DNA of 64,000 nucleotides from Dehalobacter restrictus DSM 9455 (lineage in GTDB: Bacteria; Bacillota; Desulfitobacteriia; Desulfitobacteriales; Syntrophobotulaceae), in NCBI RefSeq assembly GCF_000512895.1, contig NZ_CP007033.1, positions 898,001 to 962,000 of the forward strand. The letters are read 5' to 3'. Below, piece after piece: positions 1 through 7,224 of the stretch. The first letter of the stretch is position 1, and each line of letters starts with the position of its first letter. Below the pieces are notes generated by a model that did no database searches, was not told where the DNA came from, and worked only from the letters and a program-made list of their open reading frames with translations. Made by a program: the position numbers and the translations under genes.

Positions 1-584
1 TTCAGCCACAGCCCCAGGGCGCTTAAGCCTGTAACGGCATAGTCCGAGCTGCCGTAATAATGAATGATTCCGATCATATAAGGAATAAAAAAGAGCTTGT
101 GAATATTCTTCCATTTTTCATAATTCATTTTCCAGGCGAACAGCGCAAGCAAGATTAAGACGATAAAAAGCAGCATGCTCAGGTTGGCGATCCCGGAAAA
201 AAGCTCCGCCCCATTTTCCACTCCTGGTGGCGGACCATTCAAACCATGTGGACCCGGTCCCAAATTCACCCTGTTCTCCCCATAATGATTACCCTTACCT
301 GCGTCGAGCGTAAATCGATGCACGAAGATCAAAAGAACACTCGTGATACTTAAAACTTTATGGTAAAGGTAACTTTTGTCCAGGCCATGGAACAGGGAGT
401 CCAGCAGCGGATGACGTGTTGAAATAAAATTGACCCAGGCAAAGCAAACTAGCATGAGCGAAGCAGCCATCTCGGAGTATTGTCTGACCGGGGCAACATT
501 CCTTAATGGTTCGCTGACTGACCAGAAGATAAAGGTCAGGATCAAAGTAAGCAGAATGAACAGGGGGCCTTGACGTTTACGCAT
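1..584 (-). CDS. Ferric reductase-like transmembrane protein (3' part cut by window edge)
   Basis: The reading frame starts at an ATG at 584 behind a GGAGG-type ribosome binding site and runs off the left edge after about 194 residues, so its C-terminus is not seen. It encodes several hydrophobic helices. Histidines occur in pairs on helices (a HK...HR stretch around residues 70-90 and an IHK...IIHYY stretch near residues 165-180), which is the pattern of the bis-heme ferric reductase/NADPH oxidase-like membrane domain. An NAD/FAD reductase domain could follow outside the window. Function is inferred: transmembrane electron transfer. A perfect palindrome lies about 45 bases upstream and probably controls it. 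Confidence 0.7.
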   Translation of the reverse strand, partial: MRKRQGPLFILLTLILTFIFWSVSEPLRNVAPVRQYSEMAASLMLVCFAWVNFISTRHPLLDSLFHGLDKSYLYHKVLSITSVLLIFVHRFTLDAGKGNHYGENRVNLGPGPHGLNGPPPGVENGAELFSGIANLSMLLFIVLILLALFAWKMNYEKWKNIHKLFFIPYMIGIIHYYGSSDYAVTGLSALGLWL

Positions 585-628
585 GTTTTCATCCTCCGAG
601 TGTAATAGAATAGTAAAGGAATAAAGCA

Positions 629-657
629 ATCATACTATAGTGCTGCTATAGTATGAT
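629..657. promoter_or_regulatory. Perfect palindromic operator upstream of the ferric-reductase-like gene
   Basis: Two 12-base arms (ATCATACTATAG and its exact reverse complement) are separated by five bases. The palindrome sits about 45 bases before the start codon of the minus-strand gene. Size and symmetry suit a dimeric repressor of the TetR or MarR type; the cognate regulator is not evident in the window. Confidence 0.6.
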
Positions 658-869
658 GAGGTAATATATTCCACACAGACCTGCTTTTTTCCTTTAAGCG
701 CTATTGGATACAGTGTATCACATCTGCAATTCTCCGTCAGAATGAAGTGTTTATCAAAAAATAGTTCCGGAATCATAATTTTTAATTATCTAACTCTAGC
801 GAAAACTAGGATTATTCAGTATAATGATATTCATGTGAATTGAATAATTGTTTTTTGTTTTGAAACAGT

Positions 870-945
870 GGGGATGTAGCTCAGCTGGGAGAGCGCTTGC
901 TTCGCATGTAAGAGGTCGTGGGTTCGAATCCCATCATCTCCACCA
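870..945 (+). tRNA. tRNA-Ala (anticodon CGC)
   Basis: A full cloverleaf can be folded. The acceptor stem GGGGATG pairs with CATCTCC (one G-U), a normal D-arm is present, the anticodon loop TTCGCAT gives anticodon CGC, the T-loop is GGTTCGAATCC, and CCA is encoded. A strong hairpin follows directly. It is the last conserved gene before the accessory segment that begins with a serine recombinase. Confidence 0.95.
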
Positions 946-954
946 AGTTAAAAG

Positions 955-1000
955 CTACATTTTCTTGTGAAAAGCGCACAAGAAAATGTAGTTTACTTTA
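955..1000 (+). terminator. Terminator of tRNA-Ala
   Basis: A perfect 15-base-pair stem (955-969 with 977-991) with a seven-base loop is followed by a T-rich stretch. It lies ten bases after the tRNA. Confidence 0.8.
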
Positions 1001-1089
1001 TATATCAGCAATAAAAATATAACTTCGGCATGACGGCTCGTTAACTGTCATGTCTTTTTATTTTGTAAGCATAGAAAGGAGCATTTCAA

Positions 1090-1980
1090 ATGAATAACAA
1101 TATAGTCATTGAAATACCGTCTATCAAAAAAGAAGTTTTACGTGTCGCCGCTTACTGCAGGGTCAGCACAGCTTATGAAGAACAACAAACCAGTCTGGAT
1201 TCACAGATTCGATATTATACAGATTACATCAACAATCATGAGGGCTGGGTACTTGCAGATATCTATTCTGAGCAGGCATCAGGTACGCGCTTTGATAACA
1301 GAACCGCATTCAACCGTATGATGAAAGACTGCCGCGCCGGAAAAATTGATTATATCATTACCAAGTCTATCAGTCGTTTCGGGCGAAACACTCTTCCCTT
1401 TTTACGGAGCTTTAATGAACTCCTTGGTTTAGGTATTACAATTTACTTTGAAATGGAGAGGTTGGATTCGTCTGATTGGCGAATGCGAAAAATCATTACC
1501 GCAGCTGCAGCTGTTGCTCAAAGTGAAAGTGAGTCAAAGAGTGCGAATATCAAGTGGGGAATTCAACGCAGCTTTGAAAAAGGGCATGTCAAGCTGAACC
1601 ATACCAACTTCCTCGGTTACACAAAAGATGAGAATGGCAAATTGGTTATCGTTGAAGAAGAAGCCAAAATAGTCCGGCTCATTTATGATTTATACCTGAA
1701 AGGCTATGGCTACCGCAAGATTAAATCTTACCTTGAAAAGAATGACATAAAAACGGTAACGGGAAAGTCTGAATGGAGCACTTCCACCATTGACCGGATC
1801 CTTTGCAATGAAAAATATATTGGAACTATATTATCCCAAAAGAGCTATGTTGAAAATTGCCTGACTCACAAACAGGTAAAAAACAACGGTGAGTCGCCTA
1901 TGTATCTTATGGAGAATAATCACGAAGCGATTATAAGCAAGGAGGTTTTTGAGGAAGTCCAGCATAGAAAATCCTCGTAA
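1090..1980 (+). CDS. Truncated serine recombinase (large resolvase/invertase family)
   Basis: Residues 18-150 form the resolvase catalytic domain: YCRVS with the nucleophilic serine near residue 26, then QxxSLDSQ, and the KSISRFGRN motif near residue 93. A recombinase domain follows (YRKIKSYLEKNDIKT...STIDRILCNEKYIGT, roughly residues 205-250). Large serine recombinases are usually 450-550 residues with a C-terminal zinc ribbon and coiled coil. Here the frame stops at 296 residues, with a second in-frame stop four codons later, then about 25 more open codons (to about 2080). The zinc-ribbon part is missing, so it is probably an inactive remnant of an integrated element. It has a good AGGAG-like site before the ATG. 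Confidence 0.85.
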   Translation: MNNNIVIEIPSIKKEVLRVAAYCRVSTAYEEQQTSLDSQIRYYTDYINNHEGWVLADIYSEQASGTRFDNRTAFNRMMKDCRAGKIDYIITKSISRFGRNTLPFLRSFNELLGLGITIYFEMERLDSSDWRMRKIITAAAAVAQSESESKSANIKWGIQRSFEKGHVKLNHTNFLGYTKDENGKLVIVEEEAKIVRLIYDLYLKGYGYRKIKSYLEKNDIKTVTGKSEWSTSTIDRILCNEKYIGTILSQKSYVENCLTHKQVKNNGESPMYLMENNHEAIISKEVFEEVQHRKSS

Positions 1981-2186
1981 AGTTTGCATTAGAAGTCAGG
2001 CCCTTATATTAAAAAAACAACTGTACATCATTCTAAATATGGCGAATTTGCCATAATAAGCGGGACAATTAATATTCTGTGAACCATTGAGAGTTTTTGT
2101 CGAATTCTCAACTGATTAACCATTGCATTTGTTCGCACCTACGCATATAATATAATTAGATTATTTTGGAAATTGAGGTGTCTGAC

Positions 2187-2366
2187 GTGGGTGCATACAT
2201 AAGTGTAAAAGATGCCGCTCAAAAATGGGGATTGTCAGACCGACGTGTACAAGTTTTGTGTTCTCAGAAACGAATAGAGGGAGCATTTAGACTGGGCAAT
2301 GCATGGGCAATACCTGTTGATGCAAAAAAACCAGATGATCAGCGAAAAAACTGGAATAAGTACTAA
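2187..2366 (+). CDS. Excisionase-like (MerR-type) helix-turn-helix protein
   Basis: This 59-residue protein has the layout YISVKDAAQKWGLSDRRVQVLCSQKRI...GNAWAIP, a winged HTH typical of excisionase/MerR-like DNA-binding modules. The GTG at 2187 is preferred because GAGGTG lies six bases before it; a TTG at 2166 is the only longer alternative. It is the first gene of the ParB-like/methylase/ATPase operon, with 14 bases to the next start, so it may regulate that operon. The same module appears as the N-terminal domain of the regulator at 9010 and as a decayed copy at 16432. Confidence 0.75.
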   Translation: MGAYISVKDAAQKWGLSDRRVQVLCSQKRIEGAFRLGNAWAIPVDAKKPDDQRKNWNKY

Positions 2367-2380
2367 GGGGAAATTTGGAT

Positions 2381-3043
2381 ATGAGTAATCCGATTTATAA
2401 AAGCATTAATATTACTAATCTATTACTTAATTCCAGTAATCCGCGGTTTAATCCTGTGGAGCATCAATCGGAAGCTATTGACGCTATGGTTCGTGACCAG
2501 CAGGATAAACTAGTTACTCTAGCTAAACATATTGCTCTTTATGGATTAAATCCCAGCGACATTGTTCTTGTGAAACCTCATAACAAACAGTGGGTCGTAC
2601 GTGAGGGAAATCGGCGCATAACGACTTTAAAGCTGATAAATGAGCCGGCTCTGATTCCATCTGATTTTCCTAAACTGAAGAAGGAATTCCAACTAATCAA
2701 TATATCTTTTGACAAAGATATATTGAAGAATATTCAGTGTGTTGTTTTAGAGAATGAAGATGAAATCAATGAATGGGTGCGATTGAAACATACAGGTCAA
2801 AATGAGGGTTCTGGCACTGTGAGTTGGGATGGGCAGCAAACCAGTCGGTTTCGTGTAATTGCTGAAGGAAAGCCAGATATGAGGTTGTCCTTTTTAGATG
2901 AATTACGGCTCATAGCTGATGTTCCTCAATCTATAAAGGATGGGTTAGGAAATATCAAGAAAACCAACTTTGACCGTCTCATAGGAGACCCTGATATCCG
3001 TGAAATTATGGACTTGAGATTAGTGGTGACAAGCTTCAACTAA
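2381..3043 (+). CDS. ParB/Srx-like N-terminal domain protein, 5' fragment of a frameshifted gene
   Basis: Residues 1-90 look like a ParB/sulfiredoxin-fold domain: NPRF near the start, LAKHIALYGLNPSDIVLV, then REGNRRITTLKL, the counterpart of the GERR box of ParB. A segment with RLKHTGQNEGSG...WDGQQTSRF follows. The frame ends at 3043, but reading one base back near 3020 continues as SGDKLQLKNGINPF straight into the next frame (3064-3813). The two pieces are therefore one gene of about 475 codons broken by a single-base deletion or a sequencing error. The ATG at 2381 has a GGGGAAA site before it. It probably binds DNA or nucleotides; catalytic activity is unknown. Confidence 0.7.
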   Translation: MSNPIYKSINITNLLLNSSNPRFNPVEHQSEAIDAMVRDQQDKLVTLAKHIALYGLNPSDIVLVKPHNKQWVVREGNRRITTLKLINEPALIPSDFPKLKKEFQLINISFDKDILKNIQCVVLENEDEINEWVRLKHTGQNEGSGTVSWDGQQTSRFRVIAEGKPDMRLSFLDELRLIADVPQSIKDGLGNIKKTNFDRLIGDPDIREIMDLRLVVTSFN

Positions 3044-3063
3044 AAAATGGGATTAATCCATTT

Positions 3064-3813
3064 TTGCTAATGATACTTTATGACCTGATTTATGAAGACC
3101 TTAGTGTCGGGGATATATATCGAAAAAAAGATCGTATTGAATACATAGAATCGTTAAAACAACGACTCATGCAAGAAAATATGGAATCTTCTGATGAGCA
3201 GATTTCCGAGAATACAAGAGAAGCCAATAACAGTCAAGGTGGAGGTTATAAAGCTTCTAATTCATCCGGCAATAATTATTATAATAATGAAAATACAGAT
3301 AGCAAGCAGCAATCTTCATCTGCTAATCAACAAGCATCCAATGCAAACCATAATTCGAAGAGAGGGGACAGTTATCATATAAACAGGAAAACTCTTATTC
3401 CTTCTCCTCATAAGTTAACTATTACACATGCAAGGATATTAAAAATTTTCAATGAATTAAAAGCTCTTGCAGTAGATGATTACCCTAATGCTGTGTCGGT
3501 GCTTTTTAGAGTGTTTATAGAATTAAGCGTAGATTGTTTTATTACGAATAAAAGCCTCATTGATTCGAGATTAAATGTGGACAGTACTCTGGCGTATAAA
3601 ATAAATGCTGTTGCGGCTTATTTTGAAATAAACAAGATTTTGACAAAGCATGAACTCAGAGCTATACGGCAGATGACCGCAAGTGAAAACCAAACGCAAT
3701 CTATAAGAACATTTCACTCATATATACATAACAAAGACGTGACACCATCTTCGACAGATCTGAAATCTGCTTGGGATGATATATGGACATTCATAGAGCA
3801 GGTTTGGAGGTAA
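3064..3813 (+). CDS. C-terminal part of the ParB-like protein, possible HEPN-like domain
   Basis: This frame continues the preceding ParB-like gene after the frameshift; it has no good start of its own (only TTG) and no ribosome binding site. It begins with a helical stretch, then a low-complexity Asn/Gln/Ser linker (about residues 45-105) that links the ParB part to a compact helical domain of about 130 residues. Near the end is R-T-F-H-S-Y-I-H-N, an R-x6-H arrangement like the catalytic motif of HEPN ribonucleases, followed by PSSTDLKSAWDDIWTF. HEPN assignment is an inference from that motif. The gene ends three bases before the methyltransferase start, so the two are co-transcribed. Confidence 0.55.
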   Translation: MLMILYDLIYEDLSVGDIYRKKDRIEYIESLKQRLMQENMESSDEQISENTREANNSQGGGYKASNSSGNNYYNNENTDSKQQSSSANQQASNANHNSKRGDSYHINRKTLIPSPHKLTITHARILKIFNELKALAVDDYPNAVSVLFRVFIELSVDCFITNKSLIDSRLNVDSTLAYKINAVAAYFEINKILTKHELRAIRQMTASENQTQSIRTFHSYIHNKDVTPSSTDLKSAWDDIWTFIEQVWR

Positions 3814-3816
3814 TTT

Positions 3817-4677
3817 ATGGTGCAGTTTTCTTCGCCATTGCGCTATCCAGGCGGGAAGCGTAAACTGGCTGGATTTGTGAAAGATGCAGTTATTAAGAAT
3901 GATATACAGGGCGGGACCTATGTTGAGCCTTTCGCAGGGGGCGCGAGTGTAGCGCTCTATTTGTTGTTTAATGAGTCTGTAAACCAAATCATAATAAATG
4001 ACATTGACAGATCAATCTATGCATTTTGGTATTGTGTTTTAAACAACACACAGGAATTATGCAGCAGGATTGAACAAACAGCAATAACTATGGTTGAATG
4101 GGAAAATCAAAAAGCTGTTCAGCAAGAAAAAGAACAGGCGGAGTTTTTAGATCTAGCCTTTTCGACGTTTTTTTTGAATAGAACGAATAGATCAGGGATT
4201 ATCAAAGGTGGGGTTATTGGAGGCAAAAACCAAACAGGCGAATGGAAGATGGATGTAAGGTTTAATAAGGACGATCTAATTAAAAGAATCGAAAAAATTG
4301 CTTTATATCGTGATAGAATTTCACTTCATTGCTCAGATTCGATTACTTTCATTGATGAGATTTTACCTGACATTGATGACCATACATTAATATATTTTGA
4401 CCCGCCGTATTACAATCAAGGTTCGGCCTTATATGTAAATCATTATACACATGACAATCATGTTGAATTATCTCGATATATCCAGCGCTTGAACTGCAAA
4501 TGGATGTTGACATATGACTATACTCCCAAAATTATTGAAATGTACCGTGATGTTGAAAAAAGGTTGCTAACATTAAGCTACACCGCATCTCAGAAAGTAA
4601 AAGGCAGTGAAATGCTGGCTTTTAGTAACAATTTTATAATTCCAGAAGGTAAATATTCAGCGATTACGATAGAATAG
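3817..4677 (+). CDS. D12-class DNA adenine N6-methyltransferase (Dam-like)
   Basis: This 286-residue protein has the layout of the Dam/DpnM family. PLRYPGGKRKL near the N-terminus (motif X) and YVEPFAGGASVAL near residue 40 (motif I) bind S-adenosylmethionine. YFDPPYYNQG near residue 195 is motif IV, the catalytic DPPY. The target would be adenine in a short sequence that cannot be predicted here. It starts three bases after the ParB-like gene and 27 bases before the ATPase gene. In that setting it more likely protects host DNA from a partner nuclease than acts as a housekeeping methylase, which is inference. Confidence 0.88.
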   Translation: MVQFSSPLRYPGGKRKLAGFVKDAVIKNDIQGGTYVEPFAGGASVALYLLFNESVNQIIINDIDRSIYAFWYCVLNNTQELCSRIEQTAITMVEWENQKAVQQEKEQAEFLDLAFSTFFLNRTNRSGIIKGGVIGGKNQTGEWKMDVRFNKDDLIKRIEKIALYRDRISLHCSDSITFIDEILPDIDDHTLIYFDPPYYNQGSALYVNHYTHDNHVELSRYIQRLNCKWMLTYDYTPKIIEMYRDVEKRLLTLSYTASQKVKGSEMLAFSNNFIIPEGKYSAITIE

Positions 4678-4704
4678 CTACATTAACAGGGGGATGTAAT
4701 GTAA

Positions 4705-6231
4705 ATGATAAAATCTTTGTATATAGAACAGTTCAGAGCAATGAAAAAATTATCTATCCCCTTAGGGCGAAAAATCACAGTTATTGCTGGACAAAATGCT
4801 ACATGTAAATCTACTTTATTAGGAATGATTGGACAACCCTTTGGTTTAAAAGATGAAAAGACCATTTTTGACAAGCCATTTTCAACTAAGTTCTCCGATA
4901 TCTTTAAGTTCTCAAAAAATAATGACTTACCAGGAGAGCATGAGTATCAAATTGAGTTTTTTGACTCAACTCTTTTTGGTAAGAACCTTGAATATATAAA
5001 ATCCTATAAGCGTGCTCAGCATGATACATCACACATTCGCTTGGTAGTAGGGAAAACGAGAGGGAAAGGTGAGGGGAATTTAGATTATCCGGTAATATAC
5101 TTGGGACTTAAGCGTACATATCCAATTGGGGAATTGCGTGAAATCACTGAGTCAAAACCTACTCTCACTGAATCTGAAATTGAGATATTCAATAAATGGT
5201 ATAAAGAGATATTTTTCCCGCAGGAAAAAATATCTCCGATACAGATAACTTCTAAGTTACAAAAAGATACTTTAGCTGTAAACTCAGAAAAATATGATTA
5301 CTTCGCAAACTCTGCTGGTCAAGATAATATTGGCCAAATTTTAGGTGCAATCATATCCTTTGATCGTCTGAAGGCAAAACTTGGTGATGAATACAAAGGA
5401 GGCATTCTTTTAATCGATGAATTTGATGCAACTTTATTTCCTGCAGCGCAGACAAATCTGGTAGACCTGTTTTATAAGCTTGCGGGGAAATATAATTTGC
5501 AATTTGTATTTACAACACATTCTTTGGACACCTTAGAACATATTATTGATAAAAGACAGCATAATAATAGTGATACAGAGGTGCTGTATTTTACCAATGT
5601 CTATGGAAAGCTAGATTTAATAGTAGCGCCTCAAATGCAACGCATTAGGAGCGATTTGAATATGGCTACTATTTCCCGCTCACCGCTTCAAAAAATAAAT
5701 TTGTATTGTGAAGATGCGGAAGCTTCTTGGTTTATTAAAAGAATACTTGGGCCTCAAAAAACAAAGTATCTTAATTTTTGTGCTGCGACATTTGGCGGCG
5801 ATTTTTTAAGTTCTCTTGCAGAGAAGAATATCTCGGAATTTAATAGCAGTATTATAGTCCTGGATGGTGATAAGAAACCTTCAAAAGCGGCGTCCAATGT
5901 TTTATGTTTGCCTGGTAATGCTAATCCTGAAAATGTTTTTCGTCAGTTGTTGGAGGATATGCCTCCTGATCATGTTTTTTGGCAAAATGATTTAAGATAT
6001 ACAAAGCAAGTATTCGAAAAAGAACTATCAAAACAGACAAATGGGCGCTACGATGATAGGAACAAGATGAAAGCTTGGTTTAATAATCAAAAAAAGTTTT
6101 GGGGACGAGGAGGAAGCAATATTTTCAAGTGCTGGTTGGATCATCATCCTGAACAAGCAGAAGATTTTCGTATCCGATTTGTTCGAGTATACAATGAAAT
6201 AGCAAAAAGACGGTCCATACCTACCATCTGA
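4705..6231 (+). CDS. OLD-like ATPase with TOPRIM-like C-terminal domain
   Basis: The N-terminal half is an ABC/RecF-type ATPase: P-loop GQNATCKST (residues 29-37), a degenerate signature SAGQDNIGQ, Walker B GILLIDEFDATLFP and a histidine switch TTHS. From about residue 345, LYCEDAEASWFIKRIL followed by IIVLDGDKK matches the acidic E...DxD layout of TOPRIM nuclease domains in OLD family proteins. The P-loop has cysteine where glycine normally precedes the lysine. Length (508 residues) is normal for OLD proteins. Proteins of this class act in phage defence (for example GajA). It is the last gene of the operon and a terminator follows. Confidence 0.75.
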   Translation: MIKSLYIEQFRAMKKLSIPLGRKITVIAGQNATCKSTLLGMIGQPFGLKDEKTIFDKPFSTKFSDIFKFSKNNDLPGEHEYQIEFFDSTLFGKNLEYIKSYKRAQHDTSHIRLVVGKTRGKGEGNLDYPVIYLGLKRTYPIGELREITESKPTLTESEIEIFNKWYKEIFFPQEKISPIQITSKLQKDTLAVNSEKYDYFANSAGQDNIGQILGAIISFDRLKAKLGDEYKGGILLIDEFDATLFPAAQTNLVDLFYKLAGKYNLQFVFTTHSLDTLEHIIDKRQHNNSDTEVLYFTNVYGKLDLIVAPQMQRIRSDLNMATISRSPLQKINLYCEDAEASWFIKRILGPQKTKYLNFCAATFGGDFLSSLAEKNISEFNSSIIVLDGDKKPSKAASNVLCLPGNANPENVFRQLLEDMPPDHVFWQNDLRYTKQVFEKELSKQTNGRYDDRNKMKAWFNNQKKFWGRGGSNIFKCWLDHHPEQAEDFRIRFVRVYNEIAKRRSIPTI

Positions 6232-6294
6232 ATGATGTCTATCATTCAGTAATATGACATCTTTCATTACCAAACTTCTCAAAATTTTTCCGAG

Positions 6295-6327
6295 AACCCG
6301 CTATTCATGCGGGTTTGATGTTTTTTT
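6295..6327 (+). terminator. Terminator of the methylase/ATPase operon
   Basis: Seven-base-pair stem AACCCGC/GCGGGTT with a seven-base loop, then GATG and a run of seven T. A second small hairpin (6331-6345) with a T-rich tail follows just before the IS66 end. Confidence 0.75.
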
Positions 6328-6481
6328 ACAGCAGGGAAATCCTGCCTTTTTGTTTTTGTGTAAGCGTAAACTATAGCGGCGGATTGTCAGTGAATCGGCA
6401 GAATAAGAAAATATCCCAAAGTATCTGAGTATCCCTAAAAGAGTCTAAGGGAGACACTCAGATAGAAAGGGAGTGTCTCAA

Positions 6482-6814
6482 ATGGAACAGAGCCTGCAAG
6501 TCTTAAGTGCAAAACAACGCATGGCCGAGTGGAGCGAGCGGATCTCATCCTGCCGGAACAGCGGAATAAGCGTCAAACAATGGTGTCAGGAACAAGGAAT
6601 ACCCGAAAAAACATATTACTACTGGCAACGCCGCGTATTTCAGGCATTAACTGCGCAGCAAGAGCCATACTTTGCCAGAGTTCCTGTAGAACGTCAGAAT
6701 AGCAGCCAGGACGTAGCGGTAACTGTACGCATAGGAAATGCACAAGCCGACATCTACACCGGTGCTGATGCAGGAACCATTGAGGCGGTCTGTCGCGCGC
6801 TGAAGACATGCTAA
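6482..6814 (+). CDS. tnpA: IS66 family accessory protein TnpA
   Basis: A small basic protein with SVKQWCQEQGIPEKTYYYWQRRVF, the HTH-like segment characteristic of the IS66 Orf1/TnpA group. The ATG at 6482 follows an AAAGGGAG site; a GTG at 6473 overlaps that site and is less likely. It overlaps tnpB by seven bases, as usual in IS66, which points to coupled translation. Confidence 0.9.
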   Translation: MEQSLQVLSAKQRMAEWSERISSCRNSGISVKQWCQEQGIPEKTYYYWQRRVFQALTAQQEPYFARVPVERQNSSQDVAVTVRIGNAQADIYTGADAGTIEAVCRALKTC

Positions 6815-7164
6815 ATGATTTTACCGGAGCTGACGCCATCTATATTGCCTGCGGGTACACCGATCTCCGATGTGGGATTGACGGTCTTGCCAGTATCGTC
6901 CAGCAAAAGTTCCGGCTGGATCCGTTTTCGAGCATCCTGTTTCTGTTTTGTGGCCGCCGGTGTGACCGGATAAAAGCCCTGTATTGGGAAGGCAATGGGT
7001 TTGTTCTCCTGTATAAGCGGCTAGAAAACGGCAGGTTCCAGTGGCCTAGGAGTGGTGACGAAGCGAAGGCGCTTACTCCTCAGCAGTATCGGTGGCTCAT
7101 GGAAGGCTTAAATGTGGAACAGCCCAAAGCGCATCGGCTGGCAGCAGGCTTAAGCATGGTCTAA
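6808..7164 (+). CDS. tnpB: IS66 family accessory protein TnpB
   Basis: It has the full IS66 Orf2 pattern: YIACGYTDLRCGIDGLASIV near the N-terminus, LFLFCGRRCDRIKALYWEGNGF in the middle and FQWPRSG...LTPQQYRWLMEGL near the end. It is 118 residues, the usual length. The start lies inside the end of tnpA. Its role in transposition is required but biochemically undefined. Confidence 0.93.
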   Translation: MLNDFTGADAIYIACGYTDLRCGIDGLASIVQQKFRLDPFSSILFLFCGRRCDRIKALYWEGNGFVLLYKRLENGRFQWPRSGDEAKALTPQQYRWLMEGLNVEQPKAHRLAAGLSMV

Positions 7165-7224
7165 AAAAGCCTGAAAGCATTGAAAACACTGGAGAATCGG
7201 CATGTTTTATGGTATAATTTAACC

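Noticed and set aside
870-945. tRNA-Ala as an attachment site
   Set aside because: No second copy of the tRNA 3' end was seen near the accessory segment, and serine recombinases do not usually use tRNA sites.
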